Below, one piece after another: positions 6,108 to 13,105 of a DNA stretch of 15,907 bases (position 1 is its first letter; each line of letters starts with the position of its first letter). A program made the position numbers and the translations under genes. Source of the DNA: Actinomycetes bacterium (lineage in GTDB: Bacteria; Actinomycetota; Acidimicrobiia; Acidimicrobiales; Bog-793); the NCBI GenBank assembly GCA_021823365.1, contig JAKAOD010000013.1, forward strand, positions 1 through 15,907, given 5' to 3'. The notes below the pieces were generated by a model, which was not told the DNA's origin, made no database searches, and saw only the letters and a program-made list of their open reading frames with translations.

Positions 6108-7177
6108 AGCAGCTGGGCCTCCTGGAGCAGCGCGAGGGCGGCATGGCCGTCGCCGAGCTCGGCGATCGTGAGCGGATCGGGACGCAGCTCGTCGAAGGGA
6201 CGGATCGGCTGCGCCGTCTTCACCCCGGAGCCGAGCGGGTACTCGTAGCTCTGGGAGTGCGCCAGGATCTCCTCCCCCCTCCTGCTCACGAGGAAGCCGA
6301 GCAGCTCCTCCGCCGCCCGGCGGTGGCGGCTCGATCGCAGCACTGCGGCGCCCGAGACGTCGACGACGTACCCGGCGTCGCGGGGCGCGAAGTACGCGAA
6401 GGCGGAGCGCATGTGCGAGGCGCCGAGGTCGTAGCGCAGCCGGTACCAGTAGTAGTTGTCGATCACGCCGATGGCGACCTGGCCGCTGTTGACCGCTGCG
6501 GTGAGGGTCTCGTTGTCGGGGTAGACGTGACTGCCGGCGTTGCGATCGAGCGCCTCGAGCCAGCGGAGGGCCCTCGCATGCCCGACGGCGCGCTCGACCG
6601 CCATCACGACCGGCTGGAAGTCCGTCTCGGTCGGCGCGAGCCCGAGCTTGCCCGCATAGCGGGGGCTCGCGAGGTCGAGGACCGACCTCGGGAGCTGCGA
6701 GCGCGAGAGCAGCCTCGTGTTGTAGACGAAGCCGCTGACGCGAGCCGAGACCCCGACCCAGTCCCCGTCCGGGGAGTCGTATCGTCGAGGGACCTCCGCG
6801 AGCGTCGAGGTCCACACCTCGGCGAGGAGACCGTGGGACTGAAGATCCTCGAGGACGGGCGAGTTTTCCGAGTAGAAGACGTCCGCCGGCGAAGACCCGC
6901 CCTCCTCCACGATCTGGTCGCCCAGCTGGTCCTCGTCGCCGTTGCGGACGAGGACACGGATCCCGGTCTTCTTCTCGAATGCGGCGACGAGCGCGTCGGT
7001 CGTCTCCGGGTGCTGACCGTTGTACAGGGTGATCGTCACCCGGCCGGTGCGAGGCGCCGCAGCGGCGACAGCTGCGAGCCCGAGGAGCCCGGCGAGCCCG
7101 GCGAGCCCGAGGAGGCTCGCCAAGATCGTGGCGGCCGCGACGCGCACCGTCGCTTTGCGTGTGCCGGCGGGCCGCAT
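6104..7177 (-). CDS. fbpA: Fe(3+) ABC transporter substrate-binding protein
   Basis: A 357-residue extracytoplasmic binding protein of the FbpA/SfuA (transferrin-like) family that captures ferric iron for FbpBC. A signal peptide with basic start (MRPAGTRKATVR) and hydrophobic core runs to about residue 42, with AAA-P as a plausible cleavage site. There is no lipobox cysteine, so the protein is not an obvious lipoprotein. The tandem tyrosines typical of iron coordination are Y242-Y243 in AIGVIDNYYWYRL. The core of the signal peptide is a 9-bp repeat giving Leu-Leu-Gly/Leu-Ala-Gly steps. In-frame alternatives at ATG 7204 and GTG 7225 exist; 7177 is chosen because it gives a normal signal peptide and lies downstream of a TATATT -10 candidate. 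It is the first gene of the operon and is divergent from the DtxR-family gene. Confidence 0.92.
   Translation of the reverse strand: MRPAGTRKATVRVAAATILASLLGLAGLAGLLGLAAVAAAAPRTGRVTITLYNGQHPETTDALVAAFEKKTGIRVLVRNGDEDQLGDQIVEEGGSSPADVFYSENSPVLEDLQSHGLLAEVWTSTLAEVPRRYDSPDGDWVGVSARVSGFVYNTRLLSRSQLPRSVLDLASPRYAGKLGLAPTETDFQPVVMAVERAVGHARALRWLEALDRNAGSHVYPDNETLTAAVNSGQVAIGVIDNYYWYRLRYDLGASHMRSAFAYFAPRDAGYVVDVSGAAVLRSSRHRRAAEELLGFLVSRRGEEILAHSQSYEYPLGSGVKTAQPIRPFDELRPDPLTIAELGDGHAALALLQEAQLL
7076..7120. repeat. 9-bp repeats in the fbpA signal-peptide region
   Basis: Five 9-bp steps built on gagcccggc or gagcccgag start at 7076. On the minus strand they encode the Leu/Gly/Ala core of the FbpA signal peptide. 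They share the GGCGAGC core with the array at 166-264. Confidence 0.7.
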
Positions 7178-7274
7178 GCGATCTACCTGCCAATATACGG
7201 TCATCCTCACAGGGTGAGTTAACACTACTTTAGATCAACCGCAAGGCACGGCTCGCCGCTGGGAGCCGCCTGGC
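7178..7274. promoter_or_regulatory. fbpA/dtxR divergent control region
   Basis: For fbpA (minus) two -10 candidates are visible: TATATT (7197-7192) and TAAAGT (7232-7227). An inverted repeat, CTCAC-agg-GTGAG (7206-7218), lies between them and is a candidate operator. The AT-rich stretch around 7219-7240 stands out from the GC-rich surroundings. I do not see a good match to the 19-bp DtxR/IdeR iron box, so the DtxR-family protein may recognise another sequence here. Confidence 0.45.
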
Positions 7275-7280
7275 TACGCT
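7275..7280 (+). promoter_or_regulatory. -10 element for the DtxR-family gene
   Basis: TACGCT, identical to the hexamer of the trpS leader promoter, ends 8 nt before the GTG at 7289. Only a weak AGGA lies between them, so the transcript is probably leaderless or nearly so. Confidence 0.45.
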
Positions 7281-7288
7281 CCAGGACG

Positions 7289-7984
7289 GTGCCCGACGGC
7301 TTCCACCCACCTTTGGAGGAGTACCTGCGAGCGATCTACGAGCTCGAGGAGGAGGGCGTCGACGTCATCCGGGCCCGGCTCGCCGAGCGCCTTCACCACA
7401 CCCCGGCGGCGGTGACCGAGATGGTCCGGCGGCTCGTCGCCGATGGCGACCTCCAGGTGGACGGCCGGGCGATCCACATGACGGTCGAGGGGAAGCAGCG
7501 CGCCCGCAGCGTCGTGCGCCGGCACCGCCTAGCCGAGCGGCTGCTCACCGACGTCATCGGCCTGCCGTGGTCGCGGGCCCACGTCGAGGCCGGGCGCTGG
7601 GAGCACGTCATCTCCGACGAGGTCGAGCAGCGTCTCGTCGCGCTCCTCGACAACCCGGCGACCTGCCCCCACGGCAACCCGATCCCCGGCTCGGATGCGG
7701 AGCGGCGCCCGCTCCGCTCGCTCGCCACGGCCGGCCCCGGCGAGCGCGTCGTGCTCCAGCGAGTCTCCGAGACCGTGGAGGAGGACCTCGACACGCTCCT
7801 CTACCTCGACGCCCACGGGTTCAGGCCGGGAGCCGCGGCGACGGTCACGGGCCGCGCCCCGGACGGGACGCTCACCCTCGAGGTCGAAGGCGGTGGCGGG
7901 GTCGACAGCGGGGGCGAGACGGAGCGCGGCACGATCGCGGTAGGTGCCGCGCTCGCAGCGCAGCTCGACATCGCCGCCGGCTGA
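7289..7984 (+). CDS. DtxR/MntR-family metal-dependent regulator
   Basis: A 231-residue DNA-binding repressor of the DtxR family with the usual order: winged helix (about 1-65), dimerisation/metal domain (70-140) and SH3-like FeoA-type domain (about 145-231). Alignment with diphtheria DtxR is close (EYLRAIYELEEEG, HRLAERLLTDVIGL, RWEHVISDEVE). The ligands His79, Glu83, His98, Glu105 and His106 are all present at the same numbering. Two key ligands differ: the position of DtxR Met10 is Glu11, and that of Cys102 is Gly102. Acidic residues at the first position are typical of manganese-sensing MntR, whereas Gly at 102 removes a primary-site ligand, so the metal is uncertain. It is divergent from fbpABC, the likely target. 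It starts with GTG. Confidence 0.92.
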   Translation: MPDGFHPPLEEYLRAIYELEEEGVDVIRARLAERLHHTPAAVTEMVRRLVADGDLQVDGRAIHMTVEGKQRARSVVRRHRLAERLLTDVIGLPWSRAHVEAGRWEHVISDEVEQRLVALLDNPATCPHGNPIPGSDAERRPLRSLATAGPGERVVLQRVSETVEEDLDTLLYLDAHGFRPGAAATVTGRAPDGTLTLEVEGGGGVDSGGETERGTIAVGAALAAQLDIAAG

Positions 7985-8040
7985 GCCGGAGCCGGAGCCG
8001 GGGCCGGGAACGAGCTGCCGCCGGCTGCGCCGGCTCAGCC
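7979..8040. terminator. Bidirectional terminator holding both stop codons
   Basis: An 11-bp perfect inverted repeat, GGCTGAGCCGG (7979-7989) and CCGGCTCAGCC (8030-8040), with an inner stem AGCCGG/CCGGCT (7990-7995 with 8021-8026). Each arm contains the Gly codon and TGA stop of one of the two convergent genes. There is no U-tract on either strand, but the strength and position suggest transcription termination in both directions. Confidence 0.7.
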
Positions 8041-9930
8041 CCGGGCGAGCGCCCGGTCCATCGCCCTCAGCTCACCGCTCGGCACGGCGAGCGGGCCGCC
8101 GAGCACCTGGATCGACGACGTCACGCCGCCGCCCAGGCCCTTGGGCGACGCGCCAGCCGCCCTGAGCGCGCCGAGGGTGTACGCACCGGGGCCCGTGCCC
8201 GGTCCCTGCGTCAGCAGCAGCGACTCCTGCTGCCTGGCCGAGAGGGCGCCCGAGCCCAGCGCGTCGCTCCAGTACCGCCCCTGTGCGACGAGCAGCGCCG
8301 TCTCCGGCCAGCCAAGCTGGGTGGCCTCGAAAGCGGCCACGTCGGCCGCCGTCTGCTGCACGTCCTTTCCGGCGATGCGGAGCACGGAGATCGGGTCCCC
8401 GCCGACGTCGAGGGCCTCGATCCGATCGACGACGGCCGAGCTCAGGATGTGGGGACCCCCGAGCGCGATCACCTGGTTGACCCCGAGCTTCGCCAGAGCG
8501 AACCTCGCCTGGGCGCCGAGGAACGCCCCGGGCGTGAGGATCACCGGGAGCTTGTACCGGTAGGCGAGGCCGGCGGCGATGGCCGCATCCGCCCAGTCGG
8601 TGTCGCCGACGACGATCGCCGTCGTCGTGGCGGCACCTGGCGGGCGCGAAGACTCGTTGCCGCTGGTCTGGTTGTACCTCGCCTCGCTCGCGTAGGCGCC
8701 GGCGATCCGAGGCAGGGCTCCCGCGCCGTTGCCGGTGATGTACTCGTCGATCTTCGCCGCGGTCTCCTCGGCATTCTGGCCGTAGATCCCGGTGTAGACC
8801 GTGAGGTCTCGACCGGTCCTCGCCATGCCGCCACAGCGATAGGCCGGCGTCGACTTCAACGCGTCGATGACCGCCTGGCTCACGGCAAGCGGCCCCCCGA
8901 CGACGTAGACCCGCTGGACCCCGCCCTGCCTGAGGGCGGCACGCGTGGTCGGCGAGAGGCTGCCCGGGGAGGTGAGCAGCACGCCGGTGCCGAGCTGCGC
9001 CTCGAGGTAAGCCGCCGAGAGGGCGTCGTAGGGGTCGGCGTCCGTCGCGAGCACCGCGGCGCCCCCGTCGGAGCACGTCGCGCGGGTCCCGGACGTGCTC
9101 ACGAGGGCGGCCTCGAACTCGGCGGCGGCCGTGGCAGCCGGCGTCGCGCCGTAGATGGCGCCGCCCGACGAGGCCCCGACCCTGTAGATCACGCCACGCC
9201 CGAGGACGCTCGCCGAGCTGCCGGCGCCGGCCTCACAGCCGGCGCGGCCGGGCGACCTGGCCACCGTCGCCGTGACCCGTCCGCCCGAGGCGCCGATGCC
9301 GTCGACGTGGACGCCGCTCACGACGAAGACGGGACGCGCCCCGACCGAGCTCCCGCTGACCTCGAAGCTGAGGACGTTGCCCTGGTCCTTCGAGCTGTTG
9401 GGGTCACCCGGCGACGCGCCGAGCGCGACGTTGCCCGCCGTCACGACCGGGATGGCGCCGTTCCCGGTCGTCGCGGCGCCGTTCGACTGGCTCACCGCCG
9501 GGACGCCGTTCACGACGTCGAAGTTGTCGCCCCGCGGCAGCCTCAGGCAGACGTAGTCGTCGGCGATCGCCGCGGCGCTCGACGGCGCGATCGTGACGTC
9601 GCCGACGGCGACGTCGTCCCTTGTCGCCGGGACGACGGCGAGCGGCTGCGTCGCGCTCAGCGAGGCGGTCGGCGTCTGCGCAGAGGCTCCTGCCTCCATC
9701 GCGGCCGCCGCCGCGATGCCGACCGAGCTGGCGAGCGCCGCGGCGCCGAAGCGGCTCAGGGTCGCGGAGCCGTAGCGGTCGCGAAGGGCCTGGTAACGGT
9801 CTCGCACGGGCCGGTAGCGGTCCAGCAGGGACCGGTAGCGCTCGCCGAGCGCGCCGCGCCAGGCGGCGAGCGCCCAGTGGACGCGCCGGACTGCCAGCTT
9901 CACCGCCGTCAGCGCCTCGCCCGGTCGCAT
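8035..9930 (-). CDS. Cell-wall-binding repeat 2 (CWB2) surface protein
   Basis: A 631-residue exported protein with three cell-wall-binding repeat 2 units in the C-terminal half, about 291-360, 437-507 and 543-627. Each has the hallmark GG-P strand-turn: VYVVGGPLAV (341-350), VIALGGPHIL (487-496) and IQVLGGPLAV (607-616). CWB2 units anchor proteins to wall polymers. The middle (85-285) is Ala/Gly/Ser/Val-rich, with no domain I recognise and a few cysteines. The N-terminus is odd: before the signal-like hydrophobic stretch (about 61-80, ending ASA-Q) there are 56 basic residues including four heptads with Arg-Tyr at 31, 38, 45 and 52. The ATG at 9930 is supported by GGAGGAAGG (9942-9934). It has a long structured leader and converges on the DtxR-family gene. 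Confidence 0.93.
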   Translation of the reverse strand: MRPGEALTAVKLAVRRVHWALAAWRGALGERYRSLLDRYRPVRDRYQALRDRYGSATLSRFGAAALASSVGIAAAAAMEAGASAQTPTASLSATQPLAVVPATRDDVAVGDVTIAPSSAAAIADDYVCLRLPRGDNFDVVNGVPAVSQSNGAATTGNGAIPVVTAGNVALGASPGDPNSSKDQGNVLSFEVSGSSVGARPVFVVSGVHVDGIGASGGRVTATVARSPGRAGCEAGAGSSASVLGRGVIYRVGASSGGAIYGATPAATAAAEFEAALVSTSGTRATCSDGGAAVLATDADPYDALSAAYLEAQLGTGVLLTSPGSLSPTTRAALRQGGVQRVYVVGGPLAVSQAVIDALKSTPAYRCGGMARTGRDLTVYTGIYGQNAEETAAKIDEYITGNGAGALPRIAGAYASEARYNQTSGNESSRPPGAATTTAIVVGDTDWADAAIAAGLAYRYKLPVILTPGAFLGAQARFALAKLGVNQVIALGGPHILSSAVVDRIEALDVGGDPISVLRIAGKDVQQTAADVAAFEATQLGWPETALLVAQGRYWSDALGSGALSARQQESLLLTQGPGTGPGAYTLGALRAAGASPKGLGGGVTSSIQVLGGPLAVPSGELRAMDRALARG

Positions 9931-9955
9931 ACGCCTTCCTCCGTCCGTCTCTCGA

Positions 9956-10102
9956 AGAGGCGCCGCCCATGGCGGGCAAGCCGCCGGGCGCCTCTCGGTC
10001 GATCTGGCACCCCCGAAAGGGCCGCATGTCGATGAAGCGCCTGCCGGTCCGGGACCTCACAGGACCCGTGGGACGAGGGGCCCCGGCGGGGCGATCCCCT
10101 CG
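9956..10102 (-). promoter_or_regulatory. Hairpin-rich 5' leader of the CWB2 gene
   Basis: Two strong nested hairpins lie upstream of the CWB2 start. The proximal one pairs 9956-9964 with 9987-9995 (9 bp, AGAGGCGCC with GGCGCCTCT) and has an inner GGCGG/CCGCC stem. The distal one pairs 10074-10080 with 10096-10102 (CGAGGGG with CCCCTCG) around an inner CCCC/GGGG stem. GC-rich DNA forms stems easily, but their length and stacking just ahead of the Shine-Dalgarno sequence suggest a regulatory leader. I see no match to the c-di-AMP, c-di-GMP or cobalamin riboswitch cores. Confidence 0.4.
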
Positions 10103-10192
10103 CGCGGACCTGCACGGCCGGGTGGCCAGGCTGGCCTGGCTTCCCCCAAGTTAGCGCGCCCCCTGTCAGACGGGAACGCGCCTGCCGCCAGT

Positions 10193-10204
10193 GCACACGT
10201 GTGC
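10193..10204. promoter_or_regulatory. Perfect 12-bp palindrome, candidate operator
   Basis: GCACACGTGTGC is identical on both strands, centred on CACGTG. Its place midway between two divergent genes suits a dimeric regulator binding site, but no cognate protein is identifiable. Confidence 0.35.
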
Positions 10205-10471
10205 CCAACGCCCTTCTTGGCGCGCCGAGCTCGGCACGGACACCGCCTGCACGGTTGCCAGGCAGCACGCCGCCCTCGGCGACTGCTCGCTGACCTGTGA
10301 CGACGGCGCCGGTCACCGGTCCGTGCGGCCCTGCTGGCGCCAGGCGGCGCGCGAGGAGTGCCCGCTCCGCCACTCCAGGTGAATATTGGATTAGGGGTTG
10401 GTGAAGATCGCGAGACGAGGCGGGCACCTGGCGCCGAGGCCGGGAACCCGCCTGTTGGCACGGTGGCCGGA

Positions 10472-10477
10472 TAGGTT
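10472..10477 (+). promoter_or_regulatory. -10 element of a leaderless amidase promoter
   Basis: TAGGTT followed by exactly six bases and the GTG at 10484, the same spacing as at 292-304. There is no Shine-Dalgarno sequence before the GTG. Confidence 0.55.
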
Positions 10478-10483
10478 GGCGAC

Positions 10484-11935
10484 GTGGGCGAGCTCCACGA
10501 TCTCAGCGCGCTCGAGCAGGCGGCGGCGGTCCGTCGGCGGGAGATCCGTCCGATCGAGCTCGTCGAGCACTACCTCGGGCGCGTCGAGCGCCTCGACGCC
10601 GGGCTCGGCGCCTTCGTGACCGTGACGGCGGATCGCGCCCTCGATGCCGCCCGCCGGGCCGAGGCGCGCGCCACCGGGAGCACCGCGAGCCGCGAGGGCG
10701 CCTCGGGCTCGGGGGGCGAGCTTCCGGCGCTTCTCGGCGTGCCGACTGCGATCAAGGACCTCAACCTCACCGCAGGGGTGAGGACGACCTTCGGGAGCGC
10801 CGTGACGAGGGAGTTCGTCTCGCCGGTGGACGACCACGTCGTCACCCTGCTCGCCTCGGCCGGCCTCGTCAGCCTGGGCAAGACCAACACGCCGGAGTTC
10901 GGGCTTTCCTGCTACACCGAGCCGGACGTCGCGCCGCCGGCACGCACGCCGCACGACCCTGCACGTTCCGCCGGTGGATCGAGCGGCGGCGCCGGCGCAG
11001 CGGTGGCCGCGGGCCTCGTCCCCGTCGCGCAGGGGAGCGACGGCGCCGGCTCGGTCCGGATCCCCGCGAGCGTCTGCGGCCTCGTCGGGTTGAAGACCTC
11101 ACGCGGGCGCGTGAGCGGTGGCCCCATCGCGGCAGACCCCATCGGGCTCGGCGTGAACGGCGTCCTCGCCCGGAACGTGCGCGACGCCGCCGCGCTGCTC
11201 GACGCGATGGCGGTACCGATGCCCGGCGATCCCTGGTGGGCGCCGCCGCTCGGGGCGAACCAGACGTTCCTCGGCGCCGTCGACCGGCCCGGCACCGGGC
11301 TCCGCATCGGCAGGTACACGAAGTCGGCTGTCGAGGGCGCCGAGCTCGATCCGGCCTGCCTGGACGCCTTCGAGCGGGCGAGCGCGCTCCTCGAGCAGCT
11401 CGGCCACCACGTCGAGGACTGCGCACCGCCGTTCGGTCCCGACATCGTGGCGCGCTTCGAGGTCCTCTGGGCCGTCGCTGCCGCGGCCCTGCCGGTGCCG
11501 CCGTCCCTGGAGGCGGAGCTCAGGCCGCTCACCCGGTGGCTGCGCGAGCGCGGCCGGAAGGTCGGCGGCGCCGAGCTGCTGGCGGCGGCCGTCGCGGCGC
11601 AGCAGGCGGCGCGGCGGGCCGTGGAGGCAACGGCGGGCTACGACGCCGTCCTCACGCCCACCCTCGCCCAACCGCCCTTCCCCGTCGGCGCGCTCCGCAA
11701 CGACGCCGACCCGGCCGCGGACTTCGCCGCCCAGGAGCGGTTCACCCCTTACACCGCCGCCTACAACCTCACCGGGCAGCCGGCGATCTCGCTCCCGCTC
11801 CACTGGACTCCCGAGGGCCTGCCGATCGGTGTGCAGCTCGCCGGCCGGCCGGCCGGCGAGGCTGCGCTGCTCGCCCTGGCCGCGCAGCTGGAGCAGGCAT
11901 GCCCGTGGAAGGGCCACCTCCCGGACTGCTGGTAG
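10484..11935 (+). CDS. Amidase-signature family hydrolase
   Basis: A 483-residue cytoplasmic hydrolase of the amidase-signature family, which cleaves carboxamides with a Lys-cisSer-Ser triad. The catalytic Lys is K91 in GVPTAIKDLN. The cis-Ser is S166 in AGGSSGGAG. The nucleophile is S190 in GSDGAGSVRIPA, exactly 24 residues after S166 as in malonamidase E2. The C-terminal block YNLTGQPAISLPL is also typical. No gatB or gatC lies nearby, so this is unlikely to be the GatA subunit of tRNA amidotransferase. Stand-alone amidases of this kind act on nitrile-derived amides, aryl-acylamides or cyclic dimers, and the sequence does not decide which. GTG start with a -10 box 6 nt upstream. The 19-bp repeat array follows 8 bp after the stop. 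Confidence 0.92.
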   Translation: MGELHDLSALEQAAAVRRREIRPIELVEHYLGRVERLDAGLGAFVTVTADRALDAARRAEARATGSTASREGASGSGGELPALLGVPTAIKDLNLTAGVRTTFGSAVTREFVSPVDDHVVTLLASAGLVSLGKTNTPEFGLSCYTEPDVAPPARTPHDPARSAGGSSGGAGAAVAAGLVPVAQGSDGAGSVRIPASVCGLVGLKTSRGRVSGGPIAADPIGLGVNGVLARNVRDAAALLDAMAVPMPGDPWWAPPLGANQTFLGAVDRPGTGLRIGRYTKSAVEGAELDPACLDAFERASALLEQLGHHVEDCAPPFGPDIVARFEVLWAVAAAALPVPPSLEAELRPLTRWLRERGRKVGGAELLAAAVAAQQAARRAVEATAGYDAVLTPTLAQPPFPVGALRNDADPAADFAAQERFTPYTAAYNLTGQPAISLPLHWTPEGLPIGVQLAGRPAGEAALLALAAQLEQACPWKGHLPDCW

Positions 11936-11943
11936 GAGCACCG

Positions 11944-12057
11944 GCCGGGTGGCGGGTCTGCCGCCGGGTGGCGGGTCTGCCGCCGGGTGGCGGGTCTGCC
12001 GCCGGGTGGCGGGTCTGCCGCCGGGTGGCGGGTCTGCCGCCGGGTGGCGGGTCTGCC
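11944..12057. repeat. Six perfect 19-bp tandem repeats
   Basis: Six identical, contiguous copies of gccgggtggcgggtctgcc start at 11944, 11963, 11982, 12001, 12020 and 12039. At each junction GGCGG and CCGCC can form a 5-bp stem with a 5-nt loop, so the array is a string of five small hairpins. It fills most of the gap between the convergent amidase and ArsR-type genes. There are no spacers, so it is not CRISPR. Confidence 0.95.
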
Positions 12058-12086
12058 GGCTGACCTGCACTCGATACGTCGACCGC

Positions 12087-13100
12087 TCAGCAGCAGGCAG
12101 GTGGCGGTGCGACGAACTCGGCGACCTCGGCAAGGACGCGGTCGAGGGCGCCCCGGTCGACGACCAGCTGCTGACGTCCGTCGCGCCGCTCGGTGCGCAC
12201 GAGGCCGCTCTCCTTCAACACCTTCAAGTGGTTGCTCACCGTGGGCTGGCTCACGGTGAGCTCAGCGGAGAGCTCCCCGACCCGGCGCCCGCCGCCGGCC
12301 AGCAGGCGGAGGAGCGCGAGCCGGGTGGGGTCGGCGACGGCACGCACCTGGCGGCCGAGGAGCGCGGCGCGCTCACGTTCTGCCACGGCCAGGCCCGGCG
12401 GCGCGAAGCTCACGAACAGGACATCGGTCACGTCGACGACCGAGAGCTTGGCGGCAAAGCGTGAGATCGCGAGCAAGCCCGGCGTCGTCGCGACCATCGC
12501 GCGTCCGGGACCCTCCCGCAACTGATCGAAGTGGAACAGGTTGCAATCCGGCGGCAGCAGATCCAGCCACGGGGTGCCTGCCGCCAAGAGCCCGTCGAGA
12601 CGGGCGCTCGCGGCCGCCTGGGCGGGCAGCTCGTCTCGCCAGGTGCCGTCAAGCGGCGACCAGACGTCCTCCAGCAACTGCGCGTAACGGTTGCCCAGGG
12701 CGCGATCCCGGCGCAGGTGCGCGAGACGCACGAGCAGCCGCGCCCGGTTGGACGGCGACTCGGACCCGAGCCGCAGGTCGGCGGGCACGCTCCCGGCGGC
12801 GCCGCGAACCGCGTCGAGGAAGGCCGGAAGCGGAGGTTCGCCTGCGAGCACGCCGCCGAAGTGGGCGAGCACGACGAGCTCGTCGTAGTGCGCGCTGCCG
12901 TCGTCCCAGAAGCTGGCGACCCGCTCACACAAGGCGGGATCGGCGACGTAGAGCTCGGCGAGCTCGGGGTGGCGCTCGCGCGCCTGCGCCTCTGTCGCGG
13001 CGAGCAGCGCCCAGTACACCTCGCTCGCGAGGGAGAGGACCACCTTGGAGGGCGAGGGCTCGCCTTCGGGTCGGGAACCGTCGTCCAGGTCGACTGCCAT
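12087..13100 (-). CDS. ArsR-type regulator with long N-terminal domain
   Basis: A 337-residue regulator. Residues about 250-330 form a clear ArsR winged helix: DPTRLALLRLLAGG, then VGELSAELTVSQPTVSNHLK (recognition helix) and LKESGLVRTERRDGR (wing). The preceding 240 residues are helical and rich in Leu and Ala with several aromatic patches; I do not recognise the domain with certainty, though large ArsR fusions with an N-terminal ligand domain are common in actinomycetes. The protein ends in PPPACC, and another Cys is in PPDCN (184-187), so thiol or metal sensing is possible but unproven. The ATG at 13100 is chosen because an excellent promoter (TTGCAT, 17 bp, TATAGT) ends 9 nt before it and the open frame further upstream is non-coding in character. 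The message is near-leaderless. It is divergent from the small basic protein gene. Confidence 0.88.
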   Translation of the reverse strand: MAVDLDDGSRPEGEPSPSKVVLSLASEVYWALLAATEAQARERHPELAELYVADPALCERVASFWDDGSAHYDELVVLAHFGGVLAGEPPLPAFLDAVRGAAGSVPADLRLGSESPSNRARLLVRLAHLRRDRALGNRYAQLLEDVWSPLDGTWRDELPAQAAASARLDGLLAAGTPWLDLLPPDCNLFHFDQLREGPGRAMVATTPGLLAISRFAAKLSVVDVTDVLFVSFAPPGLAVAERERAALLGRQVRAVADPTRLALLRLLAGGGRRVGELSAELTVSQPTVSNHLKVLKESGLVRTERRDGRQQLVVDRGALDRVLAEVAEFVAPPPACC

Positions 13101-13105
13101 AGTCG

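Larger units (their letters stand above)
9931..10483. other. 553-bp divergent intergenic region
   Basis: Lies between the divergent CWB2 and amidase genes. It holds the CWB2 leader hairpins, a perfect 12-bp palindrome GCACACGTGTGC (10193-10204), an odd palindrome CCGGT-c-ACCGG (10309-10319) and an AT-rich patch (10380-10400), then the amidase -10. A GTG-started 63-codon frame at 10191-10382 with six cysteines and G/C-biased third positions is the only coding candidate, and it lacks a ribosome-binding site. Confidence 0.6.

Noticed and set aside
6108..7193. N-terminal extension of the permease frame to 7193
   Set aside because: This stretch is an alternative frame of fbpA, rich in Arg, with no membrane segments. 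The GTG overlapping the fbpA stop is the natural start.
7219..7240. Classical 19-bp DtxR/IdeR iron box
   Set aside because: The AT-rich stretch has only scattered matches to TTAGGTTAGSCTAACCTAA and no adequate dyad.
9931..10102. c-di-AMP (ydaO), c-di-GMP or cobalamin riboswitch in the CWB2 leader
   Set aside because: None of the conserved core sequences of these classes could be found on the minus strand.
11944..12057. CRISPR array
   Set aside because: The 19-bp units are directly adjacent with no spacers, and no cas genes are present.
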